DNA of 64,000 nucleotides from Azospirillum sp. SYSU D00513 (GCF_017356015.1 NZ_JAFIQV010000004.1:124001-188000), one strand, 5' to 3'; positions 43,203 through 53,981 are shown, numbered from the stretch's first letter. Made by a program: numbers and translations. Notes: generated by a model from the sequence alone, not told the origin.

Positions 43203-45215
43203 TCAGAGACCGATCACGCCGCCGTCCTGCTTGGTGATCGCGAGGATGGACGGGCGCGGCGGCATGTTGGGCTGGAAGTCGGGCCAGCGGGTCGCCGGGT
43301 CCTCGAAGCTGGACAGGCGGCCGAAGGGCTTCCACAGGTCCACGCCGTCGGTGGCCGGGTGCTGGACCGCGAGGAACAGCGAGCGGTCGTCCGGGGCGAA
43401 GCAGGGGCCACAGAGTTCGGCGCCCACCGGGTTGCGGTAGAACATGCGGGAATAGCCGCGCATCTCGCCTTCCGTTTCGACCGCCCACAGCCCGTCGGCG
43501 GAGCCGGAGACCTTGGACCAGGCCTCGCCCTGGTCGGTGGTGACCCACAGACGGCCGCGGCTGTCCGTGGCGAGGTTGTCCGGGCAGGAGAACCAGCCGT
43601 TCTCCGAGGTCGCCGGGTGGAAGGCGGCGCCGACCGCCTGGTCCGACGGGTTGCCGGCGCGCACCAGCATCTTCCAGGTCGCGGTGGCGGCGGCGTGGTT
43701 CTTGCCGTCGGCGGGGATGATCTCGACGATCTGGCCCCACTGGTTCTCGGCGCGCGGGTTGGCCTCGTCCTTCTGCTCGGCCTTGCGGCGCGAGTTGTTG
43801 GTGAGGGCCACATAGACGCGGTGGGTCTGGTGGTTGACCTCGACGTCCTCCGGACGGTCCATCTTGGTGGCGCCCAGGATGTCGGCGGCGCCGCGGGCGT
43901 TGATCAGCACGGTGGCCTGGTCGGGGAAGCCGGCCTCGGCGGTCAGGCCGTTCTGGCCCTGGACCAGCGGCAGCCAGGTGACGGTGCCATCGGCGGCGAA
44001 CTTCGCCACATACAGCGTGCCCTCGTCCAGCAGGTCCATGTTGGCGGCGCGGTTGGACGGGTCGTACTTCTTCGCGGCCACGAACTTGTAGACATATTCG
44101 AACCGCTCGTCGTCGCCCATGTAGGCGACCACGGTGTTGTCCTCCATGATCGCCAGGTTGCAGGCCTCGTGCTTCATGCGGCCGAGTGCCGTGCGCTTCT
44201 TCGGCGTGGAGGTCGGGTCGGTCGGGTCGATCTCGACCACCCAGCCGAAGCGGTTGGACTCGTTCGGCTCCTTGGTGACGTCGAAGCGCTCGAAATGAAC
44301 GCCCCAGTTGTACCAGCCGCCCGGGATGCCGTAGCGCTTCATCAGCTTGGCGTTCGGGTGGGTGTTCTCTTCCGGGCCCCAGAAGTAGCCGTTGACGTTC
44401 TCCTCGCAGGACAGCCAGGTGCCCCAGGGGGTGACGCCGCCGGCGCAGTTGTTCAGCATGCCGCGCACCTTGGTGCCCGACGGATCGTAATTCGTCTTCA
44501 TCAGGGCGTGGCCGGCGGCCGGGCCATGGATGGCGAACTCCGTCTCGCCGGTGATGCGGCGGTTGTACTTGGAGTTCGCGTCGTAGGTCCACTTGCCGTT
44601 GACCTTGCGGATCTCGATGACCGAGCCGCCGTGCGCCGCGATCTCGATCTCCACATGGGTCTTGGTGATCTTGTCGAACTTGGCCTTCTGCTGCTCCTTG
44701 CCGACGCCGGGGAACATGACCTCCTCGTCGGTGTACTCATGGTTCACGACGAGCAGGCCATGGTCCGGCGTGTTCGAGCCGAGCGGCAGCGGGATGTAGC
44801 CGACATAGTCGTTGTTGTAGCCGAACTGCTTGGCCTGGGCCTCGGCGCTCTGGTTCATCGGGTCGAACTTCGGAGCGCCCGGCAGGACGGGGTCGCCCCA
44901 GCGGATCAGCACGTCGGCGTCATAGCCCTGGGCGACATGGTGGCGCTCGTCCACGCCGTGCTCGACCTCGGGGAAGCTGAAGGAGGCCTTGCCGGCGGCC
45001 GCCTCGGCGCGGCGGGCGGTCAGCACGCCCGTGCTGCCGAGCAGCGCGCCCATGGCCGACACGGCGAGCATGCCGCGCATCACGTCACGGCGGGCCAGCC
45101 GCTCGTTGATGATGTCGCCCATGGTCGGGTTGTCGGTCGGGTTGCGGCCGACATCCTCGACCGTCTCGAAGGTCATGTACTTCGTGCCCTTCGGGGCCTC
45201 GTCGCGACTGTCCAT
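43203..45215 (-). CDS. phoX: PhoX-family (DUF839) phosphatase, Tat-exported
   Basis: A 670-residue protein. The N-terminus carries a twin-arginine signal with an unusually long leader (Arg42-Arg43 in ARRDVMRGMLAVSAMG, hydrophobic stretch to about 66, then ARRAEAAAG). The mature part is a large beta-propeller phosphatase of the PhoX type, seen in VVNHEYTDEEVMFPG, LNNCAGGVTPWGTWLSCEENVNG, GRMKHEACNLAI, RPEDVEV and PDNLATDSRGRLWV. Family enzymes use Ca2+ and Fe and release phosphate from organic esters in the periplasm under phosphate starvation. No clear Pho box is seen upstream. A copy of a 39-bp palindromic repeat lies in its upstream region. Confidence 0.92.
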   Translation of the reverse strand: MDSRDEAPKGTKYMTFETVEDVGRNPTDNPTMGDIINERLARRDVMRGMLAVSAMGALLGSTGVLTARRAEAAAGKASFSFPEVEHGVDERHHVAQGYDADVLIRWGDPVLPGAPKFDPMNQSAEAQAKQFGYNNDYVGYIPLPLGSNTPDHGLLVVNHEYTDEEVMFPGVGKEQQKAKFDKITKTHVEIEIAAHGGSVIEIRKVNGKWTYDANSKYNRRITGETEFAIHGPAAGHALMKTNYDPSGTKVRGMLNNCAGGVTPWGTWLSCEENVNGYFWGPEENTHPNAKLMKRYGIPGGWYNWGVHFERFDVTKEPNESNRFGWVVEIDPTDPTSTPKKRTALGRMKHEACNLAIMEDNTVVAYMGDDERFEYVYKFVAAKKYDPSNRAANMDLLDEGTLYVAKFAADGTVTWLPLVQGQNGLTAEAGFPDQATVLINARGAADILGATKMDRPEDVEVNHQTHRVYVALTNNSRRKAEQKDEANPRAENQWGQIVEIIPADGKNHAAATATWKMLVRAGNPSDQAVGAAFHPATSENGWFSCPDNLATDSRGRLWVTTDQGEAWSKVSGSADGLWAVETEGEMRGYSRMFYRNPVGAELCGPCFAPDDRSLFLAVQHPATDGVDLWKPFGRLSSFEDPATRWPDFQPNMPPRPSILAITKQDGGVIGL

Positions 45216-45335
45216 GGGGGTGCCTCGCCTTGATTAACCTCGTGTTGGCGGCACCATATCGGCGCTGTGTGACGGTAACTTTGCAACGCCGTGACGGCGT
45301 GGTGAATTCCTGGACAGCGGCCAAGCGTCACTCTC

Positions 45336-45374
45336 ATACGATTTTCATGAAGTCCTGACCTGTGGTCAGGACTT
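45336..45374 (-). repeat. Dispersed palindromic element, copy 2
   Basis: The inverted copy of 9961-9999, with the same 11-bp arms (AAGTCCTGACC/GGTCAGGACTT) and a TGT loop. It lies about 120 bp upstream of phoX and 88 bp beyond the stop of pdeM, so it could act on either transcript. Confidence 0.8.
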
Positions 45375-45462
45375 CCGCGCCCCGTGGCGCGGGGGGCGGG
45401 GCGCGGGGCCGCAGCCGCGGCCCCATACCGGGTTCGGAGGTCGGAATTTTCCGAACCCGGTA

Positions 45463-46164
45463 TCAGCCGTCCGCCGACAGCCTGTCGCGCGGGAAACGGT
45501 GCACCCGCCCGCGCGCCGTCAGGTAGGCGTCGAAGCGCGGGCGCAGCAGGCCGGAGATGGCGGGGTCGAGCACGTTGAGCCCGCCCGCATAGGCGCCGAA
45601 GGCCGGCAGGATCAGCTTGCCGCCATCGAAGGCGAAGCAGCGCTCGCGCACCCGCCGGCCGGGCAGCCCGACCAGGGCGGCGGGGTGGAGATGGCCGGAC
45701 AGCTCACCCACGGCGCCGGGCACCGCCTCGTGTCGGAAGGTCAGGCCGTCCAGGACGACCTCCGCCGCGATCCGGCCGCCGAAGCCGTCCGGCGGCTCCG
45801 GGTCGTGATTGCCGGTGATCCAGACCCAGTCCGCGGATTCGGTCAGCGCCTTCAGCCGCGCCACGTCCGACGGTTCCATGCGGCCGGCGGCGTGCCGGTC
45901 GTGGAAGCTGTCGCCCAGGCACAGCACCTGGGCGGGCTTCACCCGGCCCAGCAGCTCCGACAGGCGGTCGAGCGTCGCGCGCGTGTCGTAGGGCGGCAGC
46001 ATGCGCCCGCGCGCGGCGAAGGCGGAGCCCTTTTCGAGATGCAGGTCGGCGACGGCCAGCAGGTCCCGTTCCGGCCAGAGCACGGCGCCCGATGGGTCGG
46101 CGACCAGCCGGGCTCCCGCCAGGGTCAGCGGCGCTCCGGCCGGGGCGGTGGGCGATGCCGCCAC
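45463..46164 (-). CDS. pdeM: PdeM-type metallophosphoesterase (ligase-associated DNA repair)
   Basis: The 233-residue calcineurin-like phosphoesterase has the ordered metal motifs ADLHLEKG, LGDSFHD, ITGNHD and SGHLHPA. The ERDLLAVADLHLEKGS opening and the ending with FDAYLTARGRVHRFPRDR are characteristic of PdeM. PdeM belongs to a bacterial DNA-repair set with LigD-like ligase and Lhr helicase, but those partners are not in this window. The start lies 4 bp after the lysA stop, making it the last gene of the argH-lptM-lysA operon. The endonuclease role is known only from the family. Confidence 0.87.
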   Translation of the reverse strand: MAASPTAPAGAPLTLAGARLVADPSGAVLWPERDLLAVADLHLEKGSAFAARGRMLPPYDTRATLDRLSELLGRVKPAQVLCLGDSFHDRHAAGRMEPSDVARLKALTESADWVWITGNHDPEPPDGFGGRIAAEVVLDGLTFRHEAVPGAVGELSGHLHPAALVGLPGRRVRERCFAFDGGKLILPAFGAYAGGLNVLDPAISGLLRPRFDAYLTARGRVHRFPRDRLSADG

Positions 46165-46168
46165 CGGC

Positions 46169-47434
46169 TCAGCCGGCCAGCCAATCCGGCATGCGCTCGG
46201 CCGCCAGCATCTCCTCGAGGCTGGGGCGCGGGCGGATCACGGCGAACGCGCCGCCCTTGACCAGCACCTCGGGGATCAGCGGACGCGTGTTGTAGCTCGA
46301 CGACATCACCGCGCCATAGGCGCCGGCCGACTGCACGGCCACGAGGTCGCCGGGCGCCAGCGGCGGCAGGGGCCGCTGCACGGCGAAGGTGTCGCCGCTC
46401 TCGCAGACCGGGCCGACCACGTCGTAGGGCTCCGGCGCGGCGGCTGCCTTGGCCTCCTCCACCGGCACGATGCCGTGATAGGCGTCGTAGAGGGACGGGC
46501 GGATCAGGTCGTTCATCGCCGCGTCAACGATCAGGAAGCGGCGGTGCAGCCCCTGCTTCACGAAGATGACCTCGCTGACCAGCACGCCGGCGTTGCCGAC
46601 CAGCGAGCGGCCGGGCTCCACCGTGATCGCGCAGCCGAGATTGCCGGTGATCGAGCCGACCATGGCGGCGTAGTCGGTCAGCTCCGGCGGCTGCTCGTCC
46701 TTGTAGGTGATGCCGAGCCCGCCGCCGAGGTCGAGCCGGCGGATGTCGTGCCCGTCCTCGCGCAGGGTGTGGAGCAGAGCCGCCACCCGCTCGTAGGCGG
46801 CGCGGAAGGGGGCGAGGTCGGTCAACTGCGACCCGATATGCACGGCGATCGCCACGGGTGCTATGCCCGGCAGCTTGGCCGCCCGCGCGTAGACTTCCCG
46901 CGCGTGGTCGTAGTCGATGCCGAACTTGTTCTCTTTCTTGCCCGTCGCGATCTTGGCGTGGGTCTTGGCGTCCACGTCCGGGTTGACGCGGAAGGCGATC
47001 TCCGCCGTCACGCCCAGCCCGGTGGCCACCTCGCTCAGCGCCTCCAGCTCCGGAATCGATTCCACGTTGATCTGGTGGATGCCCGCGAGCAGCGCGTCGC
47101 GCAGCTCCGCGCGCGTCTTTCCGACGCCGGAGAAGACGATCTTGGAGGCGGGGACGCCGGCGGCCAGCGCGCGGCGCATCTCGCCGCCCGACACCACGTC
47201 GGCGCCGGCGCCGAGTGCCGCCAGCGTGCGCACCACGGCGAGGTTGGAGTTGGCCTTCAGCGCGTAGCAGACGCCGACATTCTGGCCCTCGAAGGCGTTG
47301 GCGTAGGCGCGGTAATGCGCTTCCAGCGCCGCCGTGGAGTAGCAGTAGAAGGGCGTGCCGACGGAACGGGCGATGTCGGCGAGCGACACGGATTCGGCGT
47401 GGAGGACGCCGTCACGGTAGGCGAAAACGCTCAT
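46169..47434 (-). CDS. lysA: Diaminopimelate decarboxylase
   Basis: A 421-residue fold-type III PLP enzyme that makes lysine from meso-diaminopimelate. Lys60 in CYALKANSN is the PLP lysine. The phosphate-binding glycines are in DLGGGLGI, EPGRSLVGNAG follows, and the second-subunit residue is in GPVCESGDTFA. The length is normal. The start overlaps the stop of the upstream lipoprotein gene by four bases. The argH-lptM-lysA arrangement is conserved in alphaproteobacteria, so co-transcription is expected. Confidence 0.96.
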   Translation of the reverse strand: MSVFAYRDGVLHAESVSLADIARSVGTPFYCYSTAALEAHYRAYANAFEGQNVGVCYALKANSNLAVVRTLAALGAGADVVSGGEMRRALAAGVPASKIVFSGVGKTRAELRDALLAGIHQINVESIPELEALSEVATGLGVTAEIAFRVNPDVDAKTHAKIATGKKENKFGIDYDHAREVYARAAKLPGIAPVAIAVHIGSQLTDLAPFRAAYERVAALLHTLREDGHDIRRLDLGGGLGITYKDEQPPELTDYAAMVGSITGNLGCAITVEPGRSLVGNAGVLVSEVIFVKQGLHRRFLIVDAAMNDLIRPSLYDAYHGIVPVEEAKAAAAPEPYDVVGPVCESGDTFAVQRPLPPLAPGDLVAVQSAGAYGAVMSSSYNTRPLIPEVLVKGGAFAVIRPRPSLEEMLAAERMPDWLAG

Positions 47435-47600
47435 GGAAACGGAACCCCGGGGGCTTGCTGGCCCGGCCTCGTGTCGAGGGCGGGGTTGGGATAGATGTTC
47501 TGGACGGTGCCGGGCAGGGGCGGAAGATCGCTCGGCTTCTTGCCGCAGCCGGCAATCGTCAGCAGGGCGGCGGCCAGCAGGAGGCAGCGGGTCGGGGTCT

Positions 47601-47604
<4 letters not shown>
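47431..47604 (-). CDS. lptM: LptM-like small lipoprotein
   Basis: The 57-residue lipoprotein begins at a GTG (47604) that overlaps the argH stop by four bases. The signal sequence [16 protein letters not shown] ends in a lipobox with Cys20, followed by GKKPSDLPP, the short Pro-rich tail typical of LptM/YifL. LptM helps disulfide maturation of the LPS translocon LptD in enterobacteria. The same role here is inferred from sequence and from the fixed position between argH and lysA. Genes this short are easily missed, but the overlaps on both sides and the lipobox make it convincing. Confidence 0.85.
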
Positions 47605-49013
<1,409 letters not shown>

Positions 49014-49046
49014 GGACCGTGAAACTTGGGTAGGGGAGAGGTGACG

Positions 49047-49667
49047 GTGAGTATGCGGACTTTGGCGGCCACCGCAACGGTTTGTGTGGGACTCGGGGCC
49101 GCGGCCGCGTGGTTCCTGCTGGCGCCCGAACCGGAGCGGCAGGTGATCACCCTGTCGAACCCCTCCACCGGCCCAATTCCCGGCCCCGCCGACGGCGGGA
49201 CCGCCAGCATGGTCGGCCTCGACAAGTTCAAGGCGGCGGAGACGCCGTCCCCCGTGGCGGATCTCGCCTTCACCGACGGGCAGGGCAACGCCACGGACCT
49301 CGGCGCCTTCAAGGGGCGCGTGGTGCTGCTGAACCTGTGGGCGACCTGGTGCGCCCCTTGCGTGAAGGAGATGCCGGCGCTCGACCGGCTCCAGGCGCAG
49401 CTCGGCGGGCCGGGCTTCGAGGTGGTCGCCCTCTCGCTCGACCGCGGCGGCAAGGAGCAGGTCGATCCCTTCTACGAGAAGACCGGCATCAACAACCTGA
49501 AGCGTTACTACGACACGCCCAGCGCCTCCATGCGCGCCCTCACCCTGCGCGGCCTGCCGACCACCCTGCTGATCGACGCTCAGGGCCGGGAACTCGGCCG
49601 CATCGAGGGGGCCGTCGAATGGGACAGCCCGGAGGTCGTGGAGTTCCTGCGCAAGCGCATGGGGTAG
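49047..49667 (+). CDS. TlpA-like membrane-anchored thioredoxin
   Basis: The product is 206 residues from a GTG at 49047 with AGGGGAG eight bases upstream; the ATG at 49053 is possible. A single N-terminal membrane anchor (about 5-27) exposes a thioredoxin domain to the periplasm. The active site is WATWCAPC with Cys102 and Cys105, followed by [10 protein letters not shown] and the cis-proline loop [13 protein letters not shown]. It is a predicted thiol-disulfide reductase of the TlpA/ResA type, keeping cytochrome or oxidase cysteines reduced. It is divergently transcribed from argH, an arrangement seen in other alphaproteobacteria. No cytochrome genes adjoin, so the client is unknown. Confidence 0.9.
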   Translation: MSMRTLAATATVCVGLGAAAAWFLLAPEPERQVITLSNPSTGPIPGPADGGTASMVGLDKFKAAETPSPVADLAFTDGQGNATDLGAFKGRVVLLNLWATWCAPCVKEMPALDRLQAQLGGPGFEVVALSLDRGGKEQVDPFYEKTGINNLKRYYDTPSASMRALTLRGLPTTLLIDAQGRELGRIEGAVEWDSPEVVEFLRKRMG

Positions 49668-49682
49668 ATTGCAAGCGGGGGC

Positions 49683-50228
49683 CTACGGCTCCTCGCTCGC
49701 GCCCTGCCGCGCCAGTTCGCGCAGGACTTGGCCCGCCGCGTCGAGCTGGGAGCGCAGGGCGGGCAGGGTGTCGCGGGCGAAGTCGGCGGCTTCGCCGTCG
49801 CGGTCGGCCTGGGCGCTGTAGAGCTTGATGGCGCGGGCCTTCATCTCCTCGGACGCGGCCATGTAGCGGCGGTCGAAGCTGTCCCTGGACGTGTCGTTCA
49901 GGCTGGCCATGTGGGACCGGCTGCCGGCGTCCGGCGCGCTGGGGATGGGCACGCCGTGGCGCTGTGCCAGCCCGATCAGCCGGTCGCTGATGAGGCCGTT
50001 GGCGTCAACCAGCCGCTGGGCATAGCGCCGCACGGCGGGCGTGGCGGCCCGGTCCTGCGCCTGTTTGCCCATGATGCGTTCGGCCATGCTGCCGGCCAGC
50101 GCCTCGGCGATGAAGTTGCGTTCCTGCCGCGAAATCTGGGGCTGCGGCTGCGCCGACAGCGGCGCGGGGCCGGTGAGGCCGCCGGCCGCCAGAACCAGCG
50201 CCGTCGCGAGGAGCAGGACAGGCCGCAT
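49683..50228 (-). CDS. DUF4142-family exported protein
   Basis: The product is 181 residues from the ATG at 50228, preceded by GGGGGGAA. A signal peptide of about 26 residues ends at LSAQ. The mature protein is mainly helical, with the DUF4142 pattern: a first helix ending FIAEALAGSMAERIMGKQAQ, then AVRRYAQRLVDANGLISDRL, and later FDRRYMAASEEMKARAIKLYSAQ. These ferritin-like four-helix proteins are periplasmic and of unknown function. The gene stands alone. A bidirectional terminator between it and the hydroxybutyryl-CoA dehydrogenase gene lies upstream of it. Confidence 0.82.
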   Translation of the reverse strand: MRPVLLLATALVLAAGGLTGPAPLSAQPQPQISRQERNFIAEALAGSMAERIMGKQAQDRAATPAVRRYAQRLVDANGLISDRLIGLAQRHGVPIPSAPDAGSRSHMASLNDTSRDSFDRRYMAASEEMKARAIKLYSAQADRDGEAADFARDTLPALRSQLDAAGQVLRELARQGASEEP

Positions 50229-50340
50229 CGTCGTTCCCCCCTGTTGACCTCCATCGGAGGAGCGGGACTTTCGCAGACGAACAGGCGGGCGGCGCGGCGG
50301 TTCCGGGGAGACTGGGCCGGAGTTGCCGCTTTTCCATGCG

Positions 50341-50375
50341 AAAAGGCCCGCACCGGGGTGCGGCGCGGGCCTTTT
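50341..50375 (-). terminator. Bidirectional terminator at the end of the etf/hbd operon
   Basis: AAAAGGCCCGC pairs with GCGGGCCTTTT around a 13-nt loop that can itself form CACC/GGTG. It terminates the leftward gene ending at 50404. Confidence 0.8.
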
Positions 50376-50403
50376 CGGAGGATTTCCGGAAAACCGGAGA
50401 ACC

Positions 50404-51282
50404 TTACCGGGTCGGAACCGGCGGGGTCTTGGAATAGTCGTAGAAGCCGCGCCCGACCTTGCGCCCGATCCAGCCGGCCTCGACATACTTCACCAGCAGC
50501 GGGCACGGGCGGTACTTGCTGTCGGCCAGCCCCTCGTAGAGCACCTGCATGACCGCGAGGCAGGTGTCCAGGCCGATGAAGTCGGCCAGTTCCAGCGGGC
50601 CCATCGGGTGGTTGGCGCCGAGCTTCATGGCCGTGTCGATGGCGTCGACGCTGCCCACGCCCTCGTACAGGGTGTAGACCGCCTCGTTGATCATCGGCAG
50701 CAGGATGCGGTTGACGATGAAGGCCGGGAAATCCTCCGCCACCGCCGCCGTCTTGCCGAGCTGCACCGTCAGTTCCCGGACGGCCGTGAAGGTCGGCTCG
50801 TCCGTGGCGATGCCCCGGATCAGCTCGACCAGCTGCATCAGCGGCACCGGGTTCATGAAATGCATGCCGATGAACTTGGCCGGCCGGTCGGTCGACGCCG
50901 CGAGACGCGTGATCGAGATGGACGAGGTGTTCGTCGCGATCAGCGCTTCCGGCTTCAGGTGCGGGACCAGCTTCTTGAAGATGTCGCGCTTCAGGACCTC
51001 GTTCTCGGTCGCCGCCTCGACCACCAGGTCGGAGTTGCCGAAGGCCGCCATGTCCGTGCTGGTCTTGATGCGGGTCAGCGCGGCGTCCTTGTCGGCCGCC
51101 TCCATCTTGCCCTTGCCGACCAGCCGCTCCATGTTGCGGGCGATGGCCGCCTGCGCCTTCTGGAGGATGTCGTCGTCGATGTCGCAGAGGATCACATCGT
51201 AACCGGACGCCGCGCAGACATGCGCGATGCCACTGCCCATCTGGCCGGCACCAATAACGCCAATGGTCTTAATCGTGGACAT
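50404..51282 (-). CDS. 3-hydroxybutyryl-CoA dehydrogenase
   Basis: The 292-residue enzyme interconverts acetoacetyl-CoA and 3-hydroxybutyryl-CoA with NAD(P). The Rossmann motif is GVIGAGQMGSGIA at residues 8-20. The signature IATNTSSISIT and the catalytic His/Glu region GMHFMNPVPLMQLVE are present, and the C-terminal domain has KTAAVAEDFPAFIVNRIL and ANHPMGPLELADFIGLD. It is the last gene of the etfB-etfA cluster, 62 bp after etfA. Together they suggest butyrate, short-chain fatty acid or poly-hydroxybutyrate metabolism, with ETF taking electrons from acyl-CoA dehydrogenases. It could be named hbd or paaH. Confidence 0.94.
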   Translation of the reverse strand: MSTIKTIGVIGAGQMGSGIAHVCAASGYDVILCDIDDDILQKAQAAIARNMERLVGKGKMEAADKDAALTRIKTSTDMAAFGNSDLVVEAATENEVLKRDIFKKLVPHLKPEALIATNTSSISITRLAASTDRPAKFIGMHFMNPVPLMQLVELIRGIATDEPTFTAVRELTVQLGKTAAVAEDFPAFIVNRILLPMINEAVYTLYEGVGSVDAIDTAMKLGANHPMGPLELADFIGLDTCLAVMQVLYEGLADSKYRPCPLLVKYVEAGWIGRKVGRGFYDYSKTPPVPTR

Positions 51283-51344
51283 GTGGCTTTCCCGCAGAAG
51301 CTAGGCACAAGATCGAGGATAACAGATGCTTGGAACGCACGCGC

Positions 51345-52283
51345 TTACTTCGCGAGCGCGTCCGTCAGTTCCGGGACGGCCTTGAAGAGATCGCCGACGA
51401 GCCCGTAGTCGGCGACCTGGAAGATCGGCGCCTCCTCGTCCTTGTTGATCGCCACGATGACCTTGCTGTCCTTCATGCCGGCGAGGTGCTGGATGGCGCC
51501 CGAGATGCCGACCGCGATGTACAGCTCCGGGGCGACGATCTTGCCGGTCTGGCCGACCTGGTAATCGTTCGGCACGAAGCCGGCGTCCACGGCGGCGCGG
51601 CTGGCGCCGACGGCGGCACCCAGCTTGTCGGCCAGGGCCTCCAGCAGCTTGAAGTTCTCGCCCGACTGCATGCCGCGGCCGCCCGACACGACCACGCGCG
51701 CCTGGGTCAGTTCCGGACGCTCCGACTTCGTCAGCTCCTGGCTGAGGAAGGCGGACTTGCCGTTGCCTTTCTCGCTGCCGCTGACCGCCTCGACCGAGGC
51801 CGAGCCGCCCTCGGCCGCGACGGCGTCGAAGGCCGTCGTGCGGACGGTGATCACCTTCAGCGCGTCCGACGACTTCACGGTCGCGATCGCGTTGCCGGCG
51901 TAGATCGGCCGCTCGAAAGTGTCCGCGTCCACCACGCCCGTGATGTCGGAGAGGGCCGCCACGTCCAGGAGCGCGGCCGCGCGCGGCATCAGGTTCTTGC
52001 CGGCCGAGGTGGCCGGGGCCAGCACATGGCTGTAGCCCTTGGCCAGTTCCACCACCAGCGGGGCCAGAGCCTCCGGCAGGCCATGCTCGTAGGCGTCGTC
52101 GTCGGCGTGCAGGACCTTGGTGACGCCCGCCACCTTGGCCGCGGCATCGGCAACGCCCTGAGCACCCTTGCCGGCGACCAGCAGGTGGATGTCGGAACCG
52201 AGCTTGGCCGCCGCAGCCACGGCGTTCAGCGTGGCCGGCTTGAGGGCGGCGTTGTCGTGATCGGCAATGACCAGGATCGGCAT
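51345..52283 (-). CDS. etfA: Electron transfer flavoprotein alpha subunit
   Basis: A 312-residue FAD-binding subunit. The C-terminal FAD domain has [46 protein letters not shown] and [11 protein letters not shown], which are diagnostic. It forms a heterodimer with EtfB and passes electrons from acyl-CoA and other dehydrogenases to ETF-ubiquinone oxidoreductase. The etfB gene lies one base upstream, indicating translational coupling. Confidence 0.97.
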   Translation of the reverse strand: MPILVIADHDNAALKPATLNAVAAAAKLGSDIHLLVAGKGAQGVADAAAKVAGVTKVLHADDDAYEHGLPEALAPLVVELAKGYSHVLAPATSAGKNLMPRAAALLDVAALSDITGVVDADTFERPIYAGNAIATVKSSDALKVITVRTTAFDAVAAEGGSASVEAVSGSEKGNGKSAFLSQELTKSERPELTQARVVVSGGRGMQSGENFKLLEALADKLGAAVGASRAAVDAGFVPNDYQVGQTGKIVAPELYIAVGISGAIQHLAGMKDSKVIVAINKDEEAPIFQVADYGLVGDLFKAVPELTDALAK

Positions 52284-52284
52284 G

Positions 52285-53034
52285 TCAGAGCACCCGCGCT
52301 TCGTTCTTGAGCTTGTCCACCAGCGCCGCCACGTCGGCGACCTTCACGCCGGCGCTACGCTTGGCTGGCTCGGTCACCTTCACCGTGGTCAGGCGCGGCG
52401 TCACGTCCACGCCGAGGTCGGCGGGGGTGGTGGTGTCCAGCGGCTTCTTCTTGGCCTTCATGATGTTGGGAAGGCTGGCGTAGCGCGGCTCGTTCAGGCG
52501 CAGGTCGGCGGTGACCACGGCCGGGAGCGTCAGCTCGACCGTCTCCAGCCCGCCGTCGATCTCGCGCGTCACGGTGACCTTGCCGTCACCGGCCTGGACC
52601 TTCGAGGCGAAGGTGCCCTGCGGCCAGCCCAGCAGGGCGGCCAGCATCTGGCCGGTCTGGTTGCAGTCGTCGTCGATGGCCTGCTTGCCGAGCACAACCA
52701 GGGTGGGGCCTTCCTTCTCGACCAGGGCCTTCAGGACCTTGGCGACGGCGAGCGGCTGGGTTTCCACGTCGGTCTGCACCAGGATGGCGCGGTCGGCGCC
52801 CATGGCGAGCGCGGTGCGCAGCGTTTCCTGGCTGGCCTGCGGACCCACGGAGACGGCGATCACCTCCGACGCCGTGCCGGCTTCCTTCAGGCGGACCGCC
52901 TCTTCGACGGCGATCTCGTCGAAGGGGTTCATCGACATCTTCACGTTGGCCGTCTCAACGCCCGAGCCGTCCGCCTTCACGCGGATCTTGACGTTGTAAT
53001 CGACCACCCGCTTGACGGGGACCAGGACCTTCAT
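52285..53034 (-). CDS. etfB: Electron transfer flavoprotein beta subunit
   Basis: A 249-residue AMP-binding subunit. [20 protein letters not shown] is the canonical start, [18 protein letters not shown] follows, and [20 protein letters not shown] contains the AMP site. The recognition-loop segment [20 protein letters not shown] near residue 190 is the partner-docking loop for acyl-CoA dehydrogenases. It is first in the etfB-etfA-dehydrogenase cluster and starts 158 bp after the adenosyltransferase gene. Confidence 0.97.
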   Translation of the reverse strand: MKVLVPVKRVVDYNVKIRVKADGSGVETANVKMSMNPFDEIAVEEAVRLKEAGTASEVIAVSVGPQASQETLRTALAMGADRAILVQTDVETQPLAVAKVLKALVEKEGPTLVVLGKQAIDDDCNQTGQMLAALLGWPQGTFASKVQAGDGKVTVTREIDGGLETVELTLPAVVTADLRLNEPRYASLPNIMKAKKKPLDTTTPADLGVDVTPRLTTVKVTEPAKRSAGVKVADVAALVDKLKNEARVL

Positions 53035-53192
53035 CTCCCACCCTATGCTGAATGTTTGATGCGCCGCGCGGCGTCACCGAAATGGGGTGCTGTGACAGTC
53101 TGCGGACCATAGGTTCAGACCCATGGGCTGTCAACTTTTGGTCAAGCGCCCAGTATCCGCCCGATTCCAAAGGATAATAGGGCGGCCCTGCC

Positions 53193-53762
53193 TCACCGGT
53201 TCGCGCCGGGCACCCACAGCACGTCGCCGGCCCCCCGGCCGTTGGCGTGGCGGCTCAGCACGAAGAGATGGTCGGACAGCCGGTTCACGTATTTCAGCGC
53301 CGCCGCCCCCACGGGCTCCACCCCCGCCAGCGCCGTCATCAGCCGCTCGGCCCGGCGCACCACGGTGCGTGCCAGATGAAGCTGAGCCGCCAATGGCGTG
53401 CCGCCCGGCAGCACGAAGGAGGTCAGCGGGGAAAGCTCCGCGTTCAGCGCGTCGATCTCGCGCTCCAGCCGGTCCACCTGCGCCTCGACGATGCGGAGCG
53501 GCGGGTATTTCGGGTCGGGGCTTTCGGGCGTGCAGAGATCGGCGCCCAGATCGAACAGGTCGTTCTGGATGCGCGCCAGCATAGCATCGAGGTCGGGGCG
53601 GTCGGCGCCATGCAGCCGCGCGATGCCGATGACGGCGTTCGCCTCGTCCACCGTGCCGTAGGCCTCGACGCGCAGATCGTGCTTGGGCACGCGCGTGCCG
53701 TCGCCGAGCGACGTCTCTCCCTTGTCGCCACCGCGGGTGTAGATGCGCGTCAGCTTGACCAT
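53193..53762 (-). CDS. PduO-type cob(I)alamin adenosyltransferase
   Basis: The 189-residue enzyme adenosylates cobalamin using ATP. The diagnostic PduO N-terminus TRGGDKGETSLGDGTRVPK is present, as are YGTVDEANAVIG, FVLPGGTPLAAQLHLART and CRR-equivalent VVRRAERL, then YVNRLSDHLFVLSR. This family supplies adenosylcobalamin to methylmalonyl-CoA mutase and related enzymes. Its place beside etf and hydroxybutyryl-CoA dehydrogenase genes is recurrent in alphaproteobacteria and fits propionate and acyl-CoA metabolism. It starts 21 bp after the small twin-helix gene. Confidence 0.93.
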   Translation of the reverse strand: MVKLTRIYTRGGDKGETSLGDGTRVPKHDLRVEAYGTVDEANAVIGIARLHGADRPDLDAMLARIQNDLFDLGADLCTPESPDPKYPPLRIVEAQVDRLEREIDALNAELSPLTSFVLPGGTPLAAQLHLARTVVRRAERLMTALAGVEPVGAAALKYVNRLSDHLFVLSRHANGRGAGDVLWVPGANR

Positions 53763-53783
53763 GGCGCTCGCCTCCCCGCCATG

Positions 53784-53981
53784 TCAGCCCGCCCGGCTCA
53801 GCAGCGCCAGCAGGAACAGCAGGAGGGCCACCCCCTGCAGGATCACGCGGAAGCGCATCGCGATGTTGGATTTGCGCGGATCGGACTGGCCGCCCCGCAC
53901 CATGAAGAACAGCCCGATGAAGAGCGACGCCACAACCGCGAGCATCGCCAGGCCGAGGAGGATCGAGAAGAGATCGTTCAT
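53784..53981 (-). CDS. Twin transmembrane helix small protein (HIG1-like)
   Basis: Sixty-five residues with two membrane helices (about 5-28 and 43-63) joined by a basic loop, RGGQSDPRKSNIAMRFRVILQG. The S-N-x-x-M-R-x-R-V pattern is that of the HIG1 hypoxia-induced domain, whose eukaryotic members associate with cytochrome oxidase. The bacterial role is unknown. It is the first gene of the leftward group with the adenosyltransferase, 21 bp away. Confidence 0.85.
   Translation of the reverse strand: MNDLFSILLGLAMLAVVASLFIGLFFMVRGGQSDPRKSNIAMRFRVILQGVALLLFLLALLSRAG

Noticed and set aside
43359-45233. A 624-codon plus-strand frame across phoX
   Set aside because: Antisense to a clear PhoX phosphatase with no recognisable motif or ribosome-binding site.
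45240-45310. Pho box for phoX
   Set aside because: GTGACGG-type half sites are present, but about 22 bp apart instead of the usual 11, and they match the consensus poorly.
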